NCBI GenBank assembly: GCA_049889095.1
Contig: JBLJFK010000002.1
Strand: one strand, 5' to 3'
DNA from: Ewingella sp049889095
Lineage (GTDB): Bacteria; Pseudomonadota; Gammaproteobacteria; Enterobacterales; Enterobacteriaceae
Length of the DNA stretch: 64,000 nt
Positions 46,328-54,980 of this stretch are shown piece after piece. A program made the translations under genes and the position numbers. The notes beneath the pieces are model-generated. The model was given only the letters and a program-made list of their open reading frames with translations, did no database searches and was not told where the DNA came from. The stretch's first letter is position 1. Every line of letters begins with the position of its first letter.

Positions 46328-46440
46328 TTAGTTACAAAAGGTGCGACTTTAGTTAATTAACTATTTATCCATTAATAGAATGGCTGTGTTATTAAATTAA
46401 TGTTAACCATGTTATTAAATGATCGCATTAATTTTAGTTA
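46328..46440. promoter_or_regulatory. Three TTAGTTA elements, candidate DcuR sites
   Basis: TTAGTTA occurs at 46328-46334, 46349-46355 and 46434-46440. The middle one is half of the perfect palindrome TAGTTAATTAACTA (46350-46363). The first two are 21 bases apart, two helical turns. They lie 113-225 bases upstream of the reductase start. Confidence 0.4.
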
Positions 46441-46702
46441 CGGTCTCTCCCCCCTTTATTTGAAGGAGGAAATATTACATTTCTCCAACAAAACTCAGCG
46501 AGAAGCCTCATGGCATCAGGCCTCGCTGCGGTTAACCTTTACGGTCAGGAGGTACTGCTCAGGGTGCGATTTCCTACCTCTTTATTTTTCCGGGTGTAGA
46601 GGATAACAATACCCCTGGAAGAAAGTGGGTAATAAATATGATAAAACATAGTCCGCCGCCATTCTCATTGCATTTGATTAATTTTAATAGCCCGGTATTT
46701 TC

Positions 46703-46716
46703 TTGATCGAGATCAA
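46703..46716. promoter_or_regulatory. FNR box
   Basis: TTGATCGAGATCAA is a perfect FNR consensus (TTGAT-N4-ATCAA). It lies 202 bases before the DASS transporter and about 490 before the reductase start. It indicates anaerobic activation of the block. Confidence 0.75.
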
Positions 46717-46917
46717 CAGTAATAAATAATAAAAACGCATTATATAAACATTTACTACTGCTTAAGGGGGATGAGTATCATCAAATAAAAATAACAACAA
46801 TGAAGCAGTTTAAACACCACTATTAAATAACTAAGAAAACTTAAGTAACTAAAAAAACAATAACTATCTTACCTATGCATCAGCAAATATATTCTCAACT
46901 ACTTGTAGACAAATAAA

Positions 46918-48429
46918 ATGACAGATATATCAAAAACTACGGTTACACCGCAGGTGAACAAAGTGACAGGCAACAAAAAAAAACGCCTGTTTCTGCTGTT
47001 CTTACCTGTGCTGGTTGCAGTGTTGTTGTTACTCGCTCCCGTACCCGGTGGATTAGAGCCGCATGCCTGGCATTTTTTCGCCATCTTTATGGGTGTGATT
47101 ATTGGTCTGATCTTCGAACCGTTGCCCGGTGCGGTTATCGGCCTGACCGGCATTGTAGTCATCGCTTTATTCAGCCAGTGGTTGCTGTTCAGCCCGGCTG
47201 AGCTGGCCGATCCTAAATTCACAGTCGCTTCACAGTCCTTTAAATGGGCGGTAAGCGGCTTCAGTAACTCAACCGTATGGTTAATCTTCGGCGCATTTAT
47301 GTTTGCCGCAGGCTACGATAAGACCCGGTTCGGCCGCCGTCTGGCGCTGATCCTGGTGAAATATCTCGGCCGCCGCAGCCTGACGCTGGGTTATGCCATT
47401 ATGTTTGCCGATCTGTTGCTGGCACCGTTCACACCGTCTAACACCGCGCGCAGCGGCGGCACGATCTATCCGATTATTGCCAACCTGCCTCCGCTGTACG
47501 GCTCCAAACCCAATGACCCGAGCGCCCGTAAAATCGGCTCTTATTTAATGTGGGTCGCGATCACCGCCACCTGCATCACCAGCTCAATGTTCCTGTCTGC
47601 TTTGGCGCCTAATCTGCTGGCTCTCGGCATTGTGAAAAGCATCACTGGGATCAACATTTCCTGGGGTATGTGGTTTCTCGCCTTCCTGCCTGTCGGTTTG
47701 CTGCTGCTGTTGACCATGCCGCTGCTGGCATACTGGTTCTACCCGCCGGAAGTAAAAAGCAACGATGAAGTGCCGCGCTGGGCTACGGCTGAACTGGCAA
47801 AACTGGGCAGAATGTCCCGCCATGAAATTCTGCTGCTGATCTTCGTATGCTTCGCATTAGCCATGTGGATTTTTGCTGCCAGCTTTGTTGAACCCGCCAT
47901 GGCTGCCCTGCTGGTCGTGGCTCTAATGCTGTGGACAGGCGTTCTGAACTGGAATGATATCACCAGCAACAAAACGGCCTGGAATACCTTCGCCTGGTTT
48001 GCCACGCTGGTTGCGCTGGCTGACGGCTTATCCCGCACCGGCTTCATCGCCTGGCTGGGTAAAGAAGGTGCGGCGATGATGGGGGGTATTTCTCCGGGCA
48101 CGGCGACTATTGTGCTACTGCTGGCGTTTTACCTGCTGCACTACCTGTTTGCCAGTACTACGGCACACACTACCGCGCTGTTACCGGTCATGCTGACCAT
48201 CGGTGCTGCCATTCCGGGCATCAACATCCAGGTGTTCTGCCTGCTGTTGGTGACATCACAGGGCCTGATGGGGATCATCACACCTTACGGTACCGGCCCA
48301 AGCCCAATTTATTACGGCAGCGGCTATCTGCCGACCAAAGATTACTGGCGTCTGGGTACTCTATTTGGCGCAATCTTCCTGGCGGCGTTACTGGTGATTG
48401 GTTATCCGTGGATGATGATGATGTTTTGA
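46918..48429 (+). CDS. DASS-family C4-dicarboxylate/tricarboxylate transporter (CitT/TtdT type)
   Basis: A 503-residue inner-membrane transporter with 12 or so helices. Family marks are FGAFMFAAGYDKTRFGRRLALILVKYLG, the substrate/Na+-site motif LAPFTPSNTARSGGTIYPI, and ALAPNLLALGIV; the second SNT-like site is FASTTAHTTALLPVML. CitT and TtdT are antiporters of citrate or tartrate with succinate. Here the neighbours suggest fumarate or malate exchange for succinate. The start follows a long AT-rich leader; the ribosome site is weak. Confidence 0.88.
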   Translation: MTDISKTTVTPQVNKVTGNKKKRLFLLFLPVLVAVLLLLAPVPGGLEPHAWHFFAIFMGVIIGLIFEPLPGAVIGLTGIVVIALFSQWLLFSPAELADPKFTVASQSFKWAVSGFSNSTVWLIFGAFMFAAGYDKTRFGRRLALILVKYLGRRSLTLGYAIMFADLLLAPFTPSNTARSGGTIYPIIANLPPLYGSKPNDPSARKIGSYLMWVAITATCITSSMFLSALAPNLLALGIVKSITGINISWGMWFLAFLPVGLLLLLTMPLLAYWFYPPEVKSNDEVPRWATAELAKLGRMSRHEILLLIFVCFALAMWIFAASFVEPAMAALLVVALMLWTGVLNWNDITSNKTAWNTFAWFATLVALADGLSRTGFIAWLGKEGAAMMGGISPGTATIVLLLAFYLLHYLFASTTAHTTALLPVMLTIGAAIPGINIQVFCLLLVTSQGLMGIITPYGTGPSPIYYGSGYLPTKDYWRLGTLFGAIFLAALLVIGYPWMMMMF

Positions 48430-48461
48430 TAAGTGAGTCAATTCATACTTATATACCCTAA

Positions 48462-48499
48462 ATAATTCGAGTTGCCAGCCAGAGCCATTGGCTGGCAAC
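48462..48499. repeat. Dispersed repeat-like hairpin
   Basis: ACCCTAAATAATTCGAGTTGC is followed by an 11-bp stem GTTGCCAGCCA / TGGCTGGCAAC (48471-48481 with 48489-48499). The CCCTAAATAATTCGAGTTGC core is common in intergenic regions of many Enterobacterales. It may also terminate the transporter transcript. Confidence 0.55.
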
Positions 48500-48595
48500 A
48501 TACGGACTGAATAATAACGCCGCCCTGATTTCCCGTGCTCTACCCCAAAAATCGGTCTTACCTATGGCGGCAATAACGGATTAAGTGAGAAAAAA

Positions 48596-50242
48596 ATGTC
48601 GAATAAACCCTTCTATTATCAAAACCCTTTTCCTGTTTCCAAAGAAGAGACCGAGTACTACCTGCTGACCAAAGATCATGTTTCTGTGAGCCACTTTGAC
48701 GGCGAAGAAGTGTTAAAAGTCGAACCTGCCGCGCTGACGATGCTGGCACAGCAGGCATTCCACGACGCCTCCTTCATGCTGCGACCAGCGCATCAGCAAC
48801 AGGTTGCCTCTATTCTTCACGATCCTGAATCCAGCGAGAATGACAAATATGTTGCGCTGCAGTTCCTGAGAAACTCCGAGATCGCGGCAAAAGGTATCCT
48901 GCCTACCTGTCAGGACACCGGCACCGCGATCATCATGGGTAAAAAAGGCCAGCGCGTCTGGACCGGCGGCGGCGACGAAGCCAGTCTGTCTAAAGGCGTT
49001 TACAACACCTTCATTGAAGATAACCTGCGCTATTCGCAAAATGCCGCGCTGGATATGTACAAAGAAGTGAACACCGGCACCAACCTGCCTGCGCAAATCG
49101 ACCTCTACAGCGTCGATGGCGACGAGTACAAATTCCTGTGTATCGCCAAAGGCGGCGGTTCAGCCAACAAAACCTACCTGTATCAGGAAACCAAAGCGCT
49201 GATCACGCCCGCTAAGCTGAAAAATTATCTGGTGGAGAAAATGCGTACGCTGGGTACAGCGGCCTGCCCGCCGTACCATATCGCGTTTGTGATCGGCGGA
49301 ACCTCAGCCGAAGCGACGCTGAAAACGGTGAAACTGGCCTCCACCCATTACTACGATGGTCTGCCAACCGAAGGCAACGAGCACGGTCAGGCATTCCGCG
49401 ACGTGAGACTGGAACAGGAGCTGCTGGTCGAGGCGAATAATCTGGGTCTGGGCGCACAGTTCGGCGGCAAATACTTTGCTCACGACATCCGCGTCGTCCG
49501 TCTGCCACGCCACGGCGCATCTTGCCCGGTTGGCATGGGCGTTTCCTGCTCTGCAGACCGTAACATCAAAGCAAAAATTAACCGCGACGGCATCTGGATT
49601 GAAAAACTGGAAGACAATCCGGGCCAGTACATTCCTGAATCCTTGCGCCAACAAAGCGAAGCCGGTGTTGTGAAGGTGGATCTGAACCGTCCGATGACCG
49701 AAATCCTCGCTCAGCTTTCCGAATATCCGGTGTCTACCCGCCTTTCCCTAAGCGGCACCATCATCGTCGGACGAGATATTGCTCACGCCAAGCTGAAAGA
49801 GCGTCTGGACAACGGCGAAGGTTTGCCGCAGTACGTGAAAGATCACCCGATTTACTACGCAGGCCCGGCTAAGACGCCAGAAGGTTATGCATCCGGTTCC
49901 CTCGGTCCGACAACGGCTGGCCGCATGGATTCCTATGTTGATCTGCTGCAATCCAACGGTGGCAGCATGATCATGCTGGCAAAAGGCAACCGCAGCCAGC
50001 AAGTAACGGATGCCTGTCATAAACACGGTGGTTTCTATCTGGGCAGCATCGGTGGCCCGGCGGCAGTTCTGGCGCAGCAGAGCATCAAAAGCCTGGAATG
50101 CGTGGAATATCCTGAACTAGGTATGGAAGCAATCTGGAAAATCGAAGTAGAAAACTTCCCGGCTTTCATTCTGGTCGATGACAAAGGCAACGATTTCTTC
50201 GACCAGATCCAGCGCAACCAGTGTGCGAAATGCGTGAAGTAA
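48596..50242 (+). CDS. fumB: Class I fumarase, FumB-like
   Basis: Iron-sulfur fumarate hydratase of 548 residues. Cluster Cys candidates are in PTCQDTGTAI, AACPPYHIAF and ASCPVGMG. It is nearly full-length similar to both E. coli FumA and FumB. Positions such as ILHDPE, RNSEIAAKG, LSKGVYN, ASTHYYD, LLQSNGG and ACHKHGG agree with FumB more than FumA. It interconverts malate and fumarate, feeding the adjacent reductase. The symbol is a judgement from these positions and context. It follows the transporter by 166 bases. Confidence 0.85.
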   Translation: MSNKPFYYQNPFPVSKEETEYYLLTKDHVSVSHFDGEEVLKVEPAALTMLAQQAFHDASFMLRPAHQQQVASILHDPESSENDKYVALQFLRNSEIAAKGILPTCQDTGTAIIMGKKGQRVWTGGGDEASLSKGVYNTFIEDNLRYSQNAALDMYKEVNTGTNLPAQIDLYSVDGDEYKFLCIAKGGGSANKTYLYQETKALITPAKLKNYLVEKMRTLGTAACPPYHIAFVIGGTSAEATLKTVKLASTHYYDGLPTEGNEHGQAFRDVRLEQELLVEANNLGLGAQFGGKYFAHDIRVVRLPRHGASCPVGMGVSCSADRNIKAKINRDGIWIEKLEDNPGQYIPESLRQQSEAGVVKVDLNRPMTEILAQLSEYPVSTRLSLSGTIIVGRDIAHAKLKERLDNGEGLPQYVKDHPIYYAGPAKTPEGYASGSLGPTTAGRMDSYVDLLQSNGGSMIMLAKGNRSQQVTDACHKHGGFYLGSIGGPAAVLAQQSIKSLECVEYPELGMEAIWKIEVENFPAFILVDDKGNDFFDQIQRNQCAKCVK

Positions 50243-50257
50243 GCGTTATGAAATGAC

Positions 50258-50290
50258 AAAAGGCCTGCCTGAAATGGCGGGCCTTTTTAT
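50258..50290 (+). terminator. Terminator of the fumarase gene
   Basis: Stem AAAGGCCTGCC / GGCGGGCCTTT (one T-G pair) with a 7-base loop, followed by TTATT. Confidence 0.85.
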
Positions 50291-50313
50291 TGTCGGAGCG
50301 ATCTTAACCGCCT

Positions 50314-51258
50314 CTAAGACATCATATAAATCATCACCCCTTCCGTCACAATCCCGACTGCCGTGCCGATCAGGATCGAGGAAGAGGCAGATTCAACGTA
50401 TGTGTCACTACGCACTGCGAACATGCCGGCTGCGATAGCCGATGGCGTGGCACCGATGATCACCACCTGCTGCATCAGCGTGTGGCTGAGCCCGAAAGCC
50501 ATCCCCGCCGTTGCCATAATCGCAGGCTGAATCAGATTCTTTATACCGATGTTGGTAAACGTATGAACGTTGAGTATTGGGCGTTCACCAAAGAACAACA
50601 GACCCAGCGCGAACAGCGAAATCCCGCCGGCGGTTTTCCCCATCATTTCAACGGACGAAGACAGCAGTTCAGGAATTTTAATCCCTGCCAGGCTCATCAT
50701 CACACCGAGCACCGGGATCCAGACTATCGGGTTACGCGCCGCTTTAAACAGGTTGGTCAGGATCATGGTTCCCAAACTGCCCTGCCCCGCCAGATCACTG
50801 TTTTTATCACCCATACGGATCAAGACGATAGTCAGCGGGATCATCAGAACGCTAGTGATCAGATTGCCAATCAGCACGCCCAGAAAACCTTCCGGGCCAA
50901 TGAGCACCGCCAGAACCGGTGCGCCAAAGTACGCCATATCAGGAAATGCGCAGACCAGAGACTGGATAGCACTGGTCTTTATGTCGTGGCGAAACAGGAA
51001 GCGGGAAATGCACAGCGTCAGGAGATATGACCCCATTAACCCGATAACCAGCACCGCCATAAAAGACAGATTCTGTATTTTATGAGGATCGGTGTGCAGT
51101 GCACCAATAAAAAGATGTAAGGGCAGCGCAAACCGAATCACCACGGTGGCTAATACCGTCGCGTCATCACGTTTCATATAACCGAGCTTTCCACTCAGCC
51201 AGCCTAAAAGCATCACGAAAACCAAAGGAAATAATGAGGATAAGAGTAAAGATGGCAT
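50314..51258 (-). CDS. AEC-family carrier (malate/malonate permease type)
   Basis: Inner-membrane protein of 314 residues with ~10 helices, auxin-efflux-carrier family. Motifs are PLVFVMLLGWLSGKLGYM, FPDMAYFGAPVL and GATPSAIAAGMFAVR near the C-terminus. Bacterial members include malate (MleP) and malonate (MdcF) permeases. It is divergent from maeA, encoding a malic enzyme, so malate transport is plausible (inference). AAGG precedes the ATG on its strand. A CRP site lies 80 bases upstream. Confidence 0.82.
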   Translation of the reverse strand: MPSLLLSSLFPLVFVMLLGWLSGKLGYMKRDDATVLATVVIRFALPLHLFIGALHTDPHKIQNLSFMAVLVIGLMGSYLLTLCISRFLFRHDIKTSAIQSLVCAFPDMAYFGAPVLAVLIGPEGFLGVLIGNLITSVLMIPLTIVLIRMGDKNSDLAGQGSLGTMILTNLFKAARNPIVWIPVLGVMMSLAGIKIPELLSSSVEMMGKTAGGISLFALGLLFFGERPILNVHTFTNIGIKNLIQPAIMATAGMAFGLSHTLMQQVVIIGATPSAIAAGMFAVRSDTYVESASSSILIGTAVGIVTEGVMIYMMS

Positions 51259-51750
51259 AATATAACCTTTTTCTTTTTTATAGTGGATCGAAAAAACAAA
51301 GTGGCGAGCATTTATATCCGTTAAGAATCATAGCAATTGTGATAATCATCACATTCGTTCCTTAGGTTGCGATAACAATAATTACTTAATTAAAGAATCC
51401 ATTAAAAACAATGAGTTATTTTTTGTTAATTAATTTATCTTAAGCGAATGAAAATATAATAACTCGCTTTGATATATCCTGAAAAATCCAACAACACTAT
51501 GTGTTAAATTATCACCAGTAAGTATTGAAAACCTTTTGTAATTTAAGTAACCAGAATACCCCCCTCCTACATGTTATAAAAAAGAAGAAGCATGTTTTTA
51601 AAAAATTCCTATTCGACGTTGGCGGCCATGCGCCATTGAATATATGTACATTGATTCAATTGATAATGGAATTTTACTGCAAGGGTTCTGGAGACAGAAA
51701 CACAACGCTTCGGAAAATAACTGAGTTCAAACTCACAAAGGCTGTAAACG
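51259..51750. other. Divergent region between AEC carrier and maeA
   Basis: 492 bases, AT-rich, containing a CRP site (51338-51353). A 106-residue plus-strand frame at 51525 overlaps maeA and has no recognisable product. Nothing else identified. Confidence 0.6.
51338..51353. promoter_or_regulatory. CRP box
   Basis: TGTGATAATCATCACA is a perfect TGTGA-N6-TCACA site, 80 bases upstream of the AEC carrier start. Its position suits activation of that gene; maeA is ~400 bases away. Confidence 0.75.
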
Positions 51751-53436
51751 ATGTTAAAAAAACGCCCACTCTACACACACTATACTGGCTCGCTTTTACT
51801 GGAAAACCCGCTGCTGAACAAAGGCTCCGCTTTTACCCGCGATGAACGCCTGGCTCTCAATCTCAACGGTCTGTTACCCAATCAGGTTGAAACCATCAGT
51901 GAACAAACTGACCGTGCGTATTCCCAGTTTTCTGATTTTAAACGCGATATTTCCAAGCACATCTATTTACGCAATATCCAGGACACCAACGAGACACTGT
52001 TCTATAACCTGGTGAGTTCGCATCTGGAGGAGATGTTGCCGATCATCTACACCCCGACCGTCGGCGAAGCGTGCGAACATTTTTCGGATATCTATCGCCG
52101 TGCACGCGGCCTGTTCATTTCCTACCCCGATCGCGACCACATTGATGAGATGCTACAAAACTTCTGCAAGAACGATATCCGGGTGATTGTCGTCACCGAC
52201 GGCGAGCGGATTCTCGGACTGGGCGATCAGGGGATTGGCGGCATGGGCATCCCGATTGGCAAATTATCTCTCTATACCTCCTGTGGCGGCATTAATCCGG
52301 CCAATACGCTGCCCATCATGCTGGACGTCGGTACCAATAATGCACAGCGCATTGCCGACCCGCTGTACATGGGCTGGCGCCATCCGCGGATCACCGACGG
52401 CGAATACAACGACTTTATGGACCTGTTCATTCAGGCAGTAAAAACGCGCTGGCCGGATGTGCTGTTACAGTTCGAAGATTTTGCCCAGACCAATGCGATG
52501 CCTCTGCTTGAACGCTATCGCAACCAGTTGTGCTGTTTTAATGATGATATTCAGGGGACAGCAGCCGTCACATTGGGCTGCCTGATCGCAGCCAGCCATG
52601 CCGCAGGAACACAGTTACGCGACCAGCGCGTGACGTTCCTGGGGGCGGGGTCTGCCGGTTGTGGTATTGCCGAGAAGATCATCGCGCAGATGATTGCCGA
52701 AGGCGCAGCGGAGGACGAAGCGCGCAGTCAGGTCTTTATGGTGGATCGCTTTGGTTTGTTAACCGATGACATGCCAAATCTGCTCGATTTCCAGCGTAAA
52801 CTGGTCACGCACAAAGACAAGATCAGCCAGTGGCCGGTCGACCCGCAAAATATCTCTTTGCTCGATGTCGTCCGTCACTCCAAACCGACTATTCTGATTG
52901 GCGTTTCCGGGCAGCCAGGACTGTTCACCGAAGAGATCATCCGCGAGATGCATCATCACTGCCATCATCCGATCATTATGCCGCTGTCTAATCCGACATC
53001 CCGCGCCGAAGCGCGTCCGCAGGATGTGATCGCCTGGACAGAAGGCGCTGCGCTGATGGCGACCGGCAGCCCGTTCGCACCGGTGCATTATCAGGACCGT
53101 ATTTACCTAATCCCGCAATGTAACAATGCCTATATTTTCCCGGGGCTGGGTCTGGGGATTCTGGCGTCAAGAGCGCGCCGCGTGACCGATGGCATGTTGC
53201 TCGCCGCCAGCCAGGCGCTGGCAAATCTTTCGCCGCTGGCGACAACCGGCCAGGGCTCATTATTGCCCGCGCTGGGCGATATCCAGAAAGTGTCAAAAGT
53301 GATTGCGGCGGAAGTTGCCCGCGTGGCACAGCACGAAGGCGTTGCGCCAGTGGTCACGGAAGAGACGCTGCAAAACCGATTGAATACCGAATTCTGGCAG
53401 GCAACTTATCTGCCTTACAAACGCTCTTCATTCTGA
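51751..53436 (+). CDS. maeA: MaeA, NAD-dependent malic enzyme
   Basis: Malate:NAD oxidoreductase (decarboxylating), 561 residues, close to E. coli MaeA (565). Motifs: LLNKGSAFTRDERLALNLNGLLP, HIYLRNIQDTNETLFY, IYTPTVGEACEHFSDIYRRARG, ILGLGDQGIGGMGIPIGK, FEDFAQTNAMPLLERYRN, FNDDIQGTAAVT and the dinucleotide site FLGAGSAGCGIAE. It converts malate to pyruvate, CO2 and NADH, which the neighbouring NADH:fumarate reductase can reoxidise. AAAGG lies 9 bases before the ATG. Its last 30 bases recur downstream (see repeats). Confidence 0.95.
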   Translation: MLKKRPLYTHYTGSLLLENPLLNKGSAFTRDERLALNLNGLLPNQVETISEQTDRAYSQFSDFKRDISKHIYLRNIQDTNETLFYNLVSSHLEEMLPIIYTPTVGEACEHFSDIYRRARGLFISYPDRDHIDEMLQNFCKNDIRVIVVTDGERILGLGDQGIGGMGIPIGKLSLYTSCGGINPANTLPIMLDVGTNNAQRIADPLYMGWRHPRITDGEYNDFMDLFIQAVKTRWPDVLLQFEDFAQTNAMPLLERYRNQLCCFNDDIQGTAAVTLGCLIAASHAAGTQLRDQRVTFLGAGSAGCGIAEKIIAQMIAEGAAEDEARSQVFMVDRFGLLTDDMPNLLDFQRKLVTHKDKISQWPVDPQNISLLDVVRHSKPTILIGVSGQPGLFTEEIIREMHHHCHHPIIMPLSNPTSRAEARPQDVIAWTEGAALMATGSPFAPVHYQDRIYLIPQCNNAYIFPGLGLGILASRARRVTDGMLLAASQALANLSPLATTGQGSLLPALGDIQKVSKVIAAEVARVAQHEGVAPVVTEETLQNRLNTEFWQATYLPYKRSSF

Positions 53437-53451
53437 TCTTCTCAGCCGGTA
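53407..53451 (+). repeat. Repeat copy 1: maeA 3' end plus downstream flank
   Basis: 45 bases spanning the last 30 of maeA and 15 beyond. They recur identically at 62454-62498, and the 29 bases 53425-53453 recur at 63093-63121. After CAGCCGGTACC the terminator stem seen in the other copies is degenerate here. Confidence 0.9.
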
Positions 53452-53508
53452 CCTGTGTGCGGGAGAAAGAGAGGGATCTGATCTTGATTACGGCCCGCAT
53501 ACCTTTCG

Positions 53509-53540
53509 AACAGGTTGTTCTCATATAAGAACAACCTGTT
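53509..53540. terminator. Long hairpin between maeA and the virK-like gene
   Basis: Perfect 13-bp stem AACAGGTTGTTCT / AGAACAACCTGTT with loop CATATA. It is placed between convergent genes and may terminate both, though T-runs are short. Confidence 0.6.
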
Positions 53541-53592
53541 TCACACCCTTCAGCAAAATAGCCATGCTTATTATTATATTTCCCCATGAATT

Positions 53593-54594
53593 CTATATTT
53601 TAAAAACAGAGTGTTTTTCAGCAATCATTGTCTTTTCCTTAAATTTTTGCAATGGAGGGATTAATACATTTTCATAGACTTGCGTAAAAACTAACGCAAG
53701 GAGCTCCTGTTTTCTTTTATACTGCGCTCGTTTCTTTGATGGAATATCATCCAGTGATTTTGAGACGGAATTAATCGGTATAATATAATGGTCATTACTG
53801 TCAATTTCTCCACCGATTGACTCCAAAAATGTGTCATAACTTGCTAAAAAAACATCCTTTTTCTTTGTCATATATCTCTTACTCGAATAGACATGTGTTT
53901 TATTTGACACACTAACGATACGATTGATATTCAACTTTATTGAAAAGGCTCTGATAGCTTCAATGACAATCCTTTTAGGGAAGGCACCATAACATTCTTT
54001 TGTCGCCTGCTTGATTTGATCATGTGCGGTGCCTGGTGCTCCACCCTGTATCCCACCGATAAATAAAACATCCTGCCCACTATAGGACATTATTGTGAAG
54101 GTTATTTTTGCAAGAATATTTCCACAATGATTGATTGAGAAAGTTAGCTCACCTTCTTTATCAAGACCGCAGGATGAATAAAAGCGTAGTAAATACTCGC
54201 TGCCAGAGGAGCCCTGAAAGCAGGCAATAACTGCGCCATTTTTTGAACCCTCTCGATTAAAAATCAGGTCATTACTGATGAGTTGATTACTGTAGTGAGA
54301 GATTATTCCTTTAAGACGATCCTCTCCTGACAAGGCCAGGGATAAATAAGGCCTGTGTAGTTTATAAGGGAATCCAGGCTGCCAATGCAGAATGTATCCT
54401 CTGTTGTGGTGATTCGCAATATAGTAAATCAGCTTGAACGTTAAAATAGGAAACCAAAATGTTCTCAGTATAAATCTTATTTTATGGATATGTTTTTTGT
54501 TTTTTCCTATGTCGCTGGGGGTTATAACATAGGAAAGATAATAAAGAACGGCATTCTTAATTTTCTTGAGTAATTTCTTTGTTTTGGTCAACAT
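53593..54594 (-). CDS. VirK/YbjX-family protein (DUF535)
   Basis: A 333-residue protein of the DUF535 family that includes Shigella VirK and E. coli YbjX. Diagnostic stretches are YSHYxxLI-like LKGIISHYSNQLI, GELTFSINHCGN, and the core FIGGIQGGAPGTAHDQIKQATKECYGAFPKRI. VirK aids membrane localisation of virulence factors and antimicrobial-peptide resistance; the biochemical function is unknown. The gene is clearly more AT-rich than maeA and the RND genes around it, and rare codons (ATA, AGA) are frequent, suggesting transfer. Confidence 0.85.
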   Translation of the reverse strand: MLTKTKKLLKKIKNAVLYYLSYVITPSDIGKNKKHIHKIRFILRTFWFPILTFKLIYYIANHHNRGYILHWQPGFPYKLHRPYLSLALSGEDRLKGIISHYSNQLISNDLIFNREGSKNGAVIACFQGSSGSEYLLRFYSSCGLDKEGELTFSINHCGNILAKITFTIMSYSGQDVLFIGGIQGGAPGTAHDQIKQATKECYGAFPKRIVIEAIRAFSIKLNINRIVSVSNKTHVYSSKRYMTKKKDVFLASYDTFLESIGGEIDSNDHYIIPINSVSKSLDDIPSKKRAQYKRKQELLALVFTQVYENVLIPPLQKFKEKTMIAEKHSVFKI

Positions 54595-54980
54595 ATTTCA
54601 CATCCACTAGAATTGGTTTTTGCATTTACCTAGTAGACTCCCCGCGAATCAATGTTCAATGAAGATATTATCAAGGAATACTCAACATGATAATTTTATA
54701 AAGCATGGCTTCTGTCAGCGGCTTGGGGTTATTTCGGCGAGGCTCATCCTCGTGTCGTAAACCACATAGGCTAAGGCCGCTCTGATTTTCCGGTGAGTGT
54801 GCCGGATAAATCCCGAGAGGGCCTTGCCATCAGTGACATTATTTAATAACGGTATGCACTACCCTTAGTGGCCGGAATTATTGTGATATTTTCACCTTAC
54901 ATCTCCGTATAACATTTAGATCAACCTGCCTGGCCGCGAGTTTACTACAATGTAAAAAACAATAGCCGAATACAGTTAAG
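54595..54980. other. Non-coding region, 386 bp
   Basis: Between the virK-like gene and the RND gene on the same strand. A GC-rich part at ~54715-54840 contains short inverted segments (GGCGAGGCTCATCCTCG; TTCCGGTGAGTGTGCCGG) but no gene or clear terminator was recognised. It may be a remnant of lost sequence. Confidence 0.4.

Larger units (their letters stand above)
46216..46917. other. Divergent regulatory region of reductase and DASS genes
   Basis: A 702-base AT-rich gap. It contains three TTAGTTA elements near the reductase, a stem-loop CAGCGAG / CTCGCTG at 46496-46528, and an FNR box at 46703. A 68-residue plus-strand frame at 46400-46606 has no support and is treated as chance. Confidence 0.6.

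Noticed and set aside
46400..46606. 68-residue open frame in the reductase/transporter gap
   Set aside because: No ribosome site, no similarity, and it covers a stem-loop region.
51525..51845. 106-residue frame overlapping the maeA start
   Set aside because: Runs into maeA in another frame and has no family features.
54890..54906. Possible CRP site TGTGATATTTTCACC upstream of the RND/virK gap
   Set aside because: The half-sites have a 5-base instead of 6-base spacer and the second half is imperfect.
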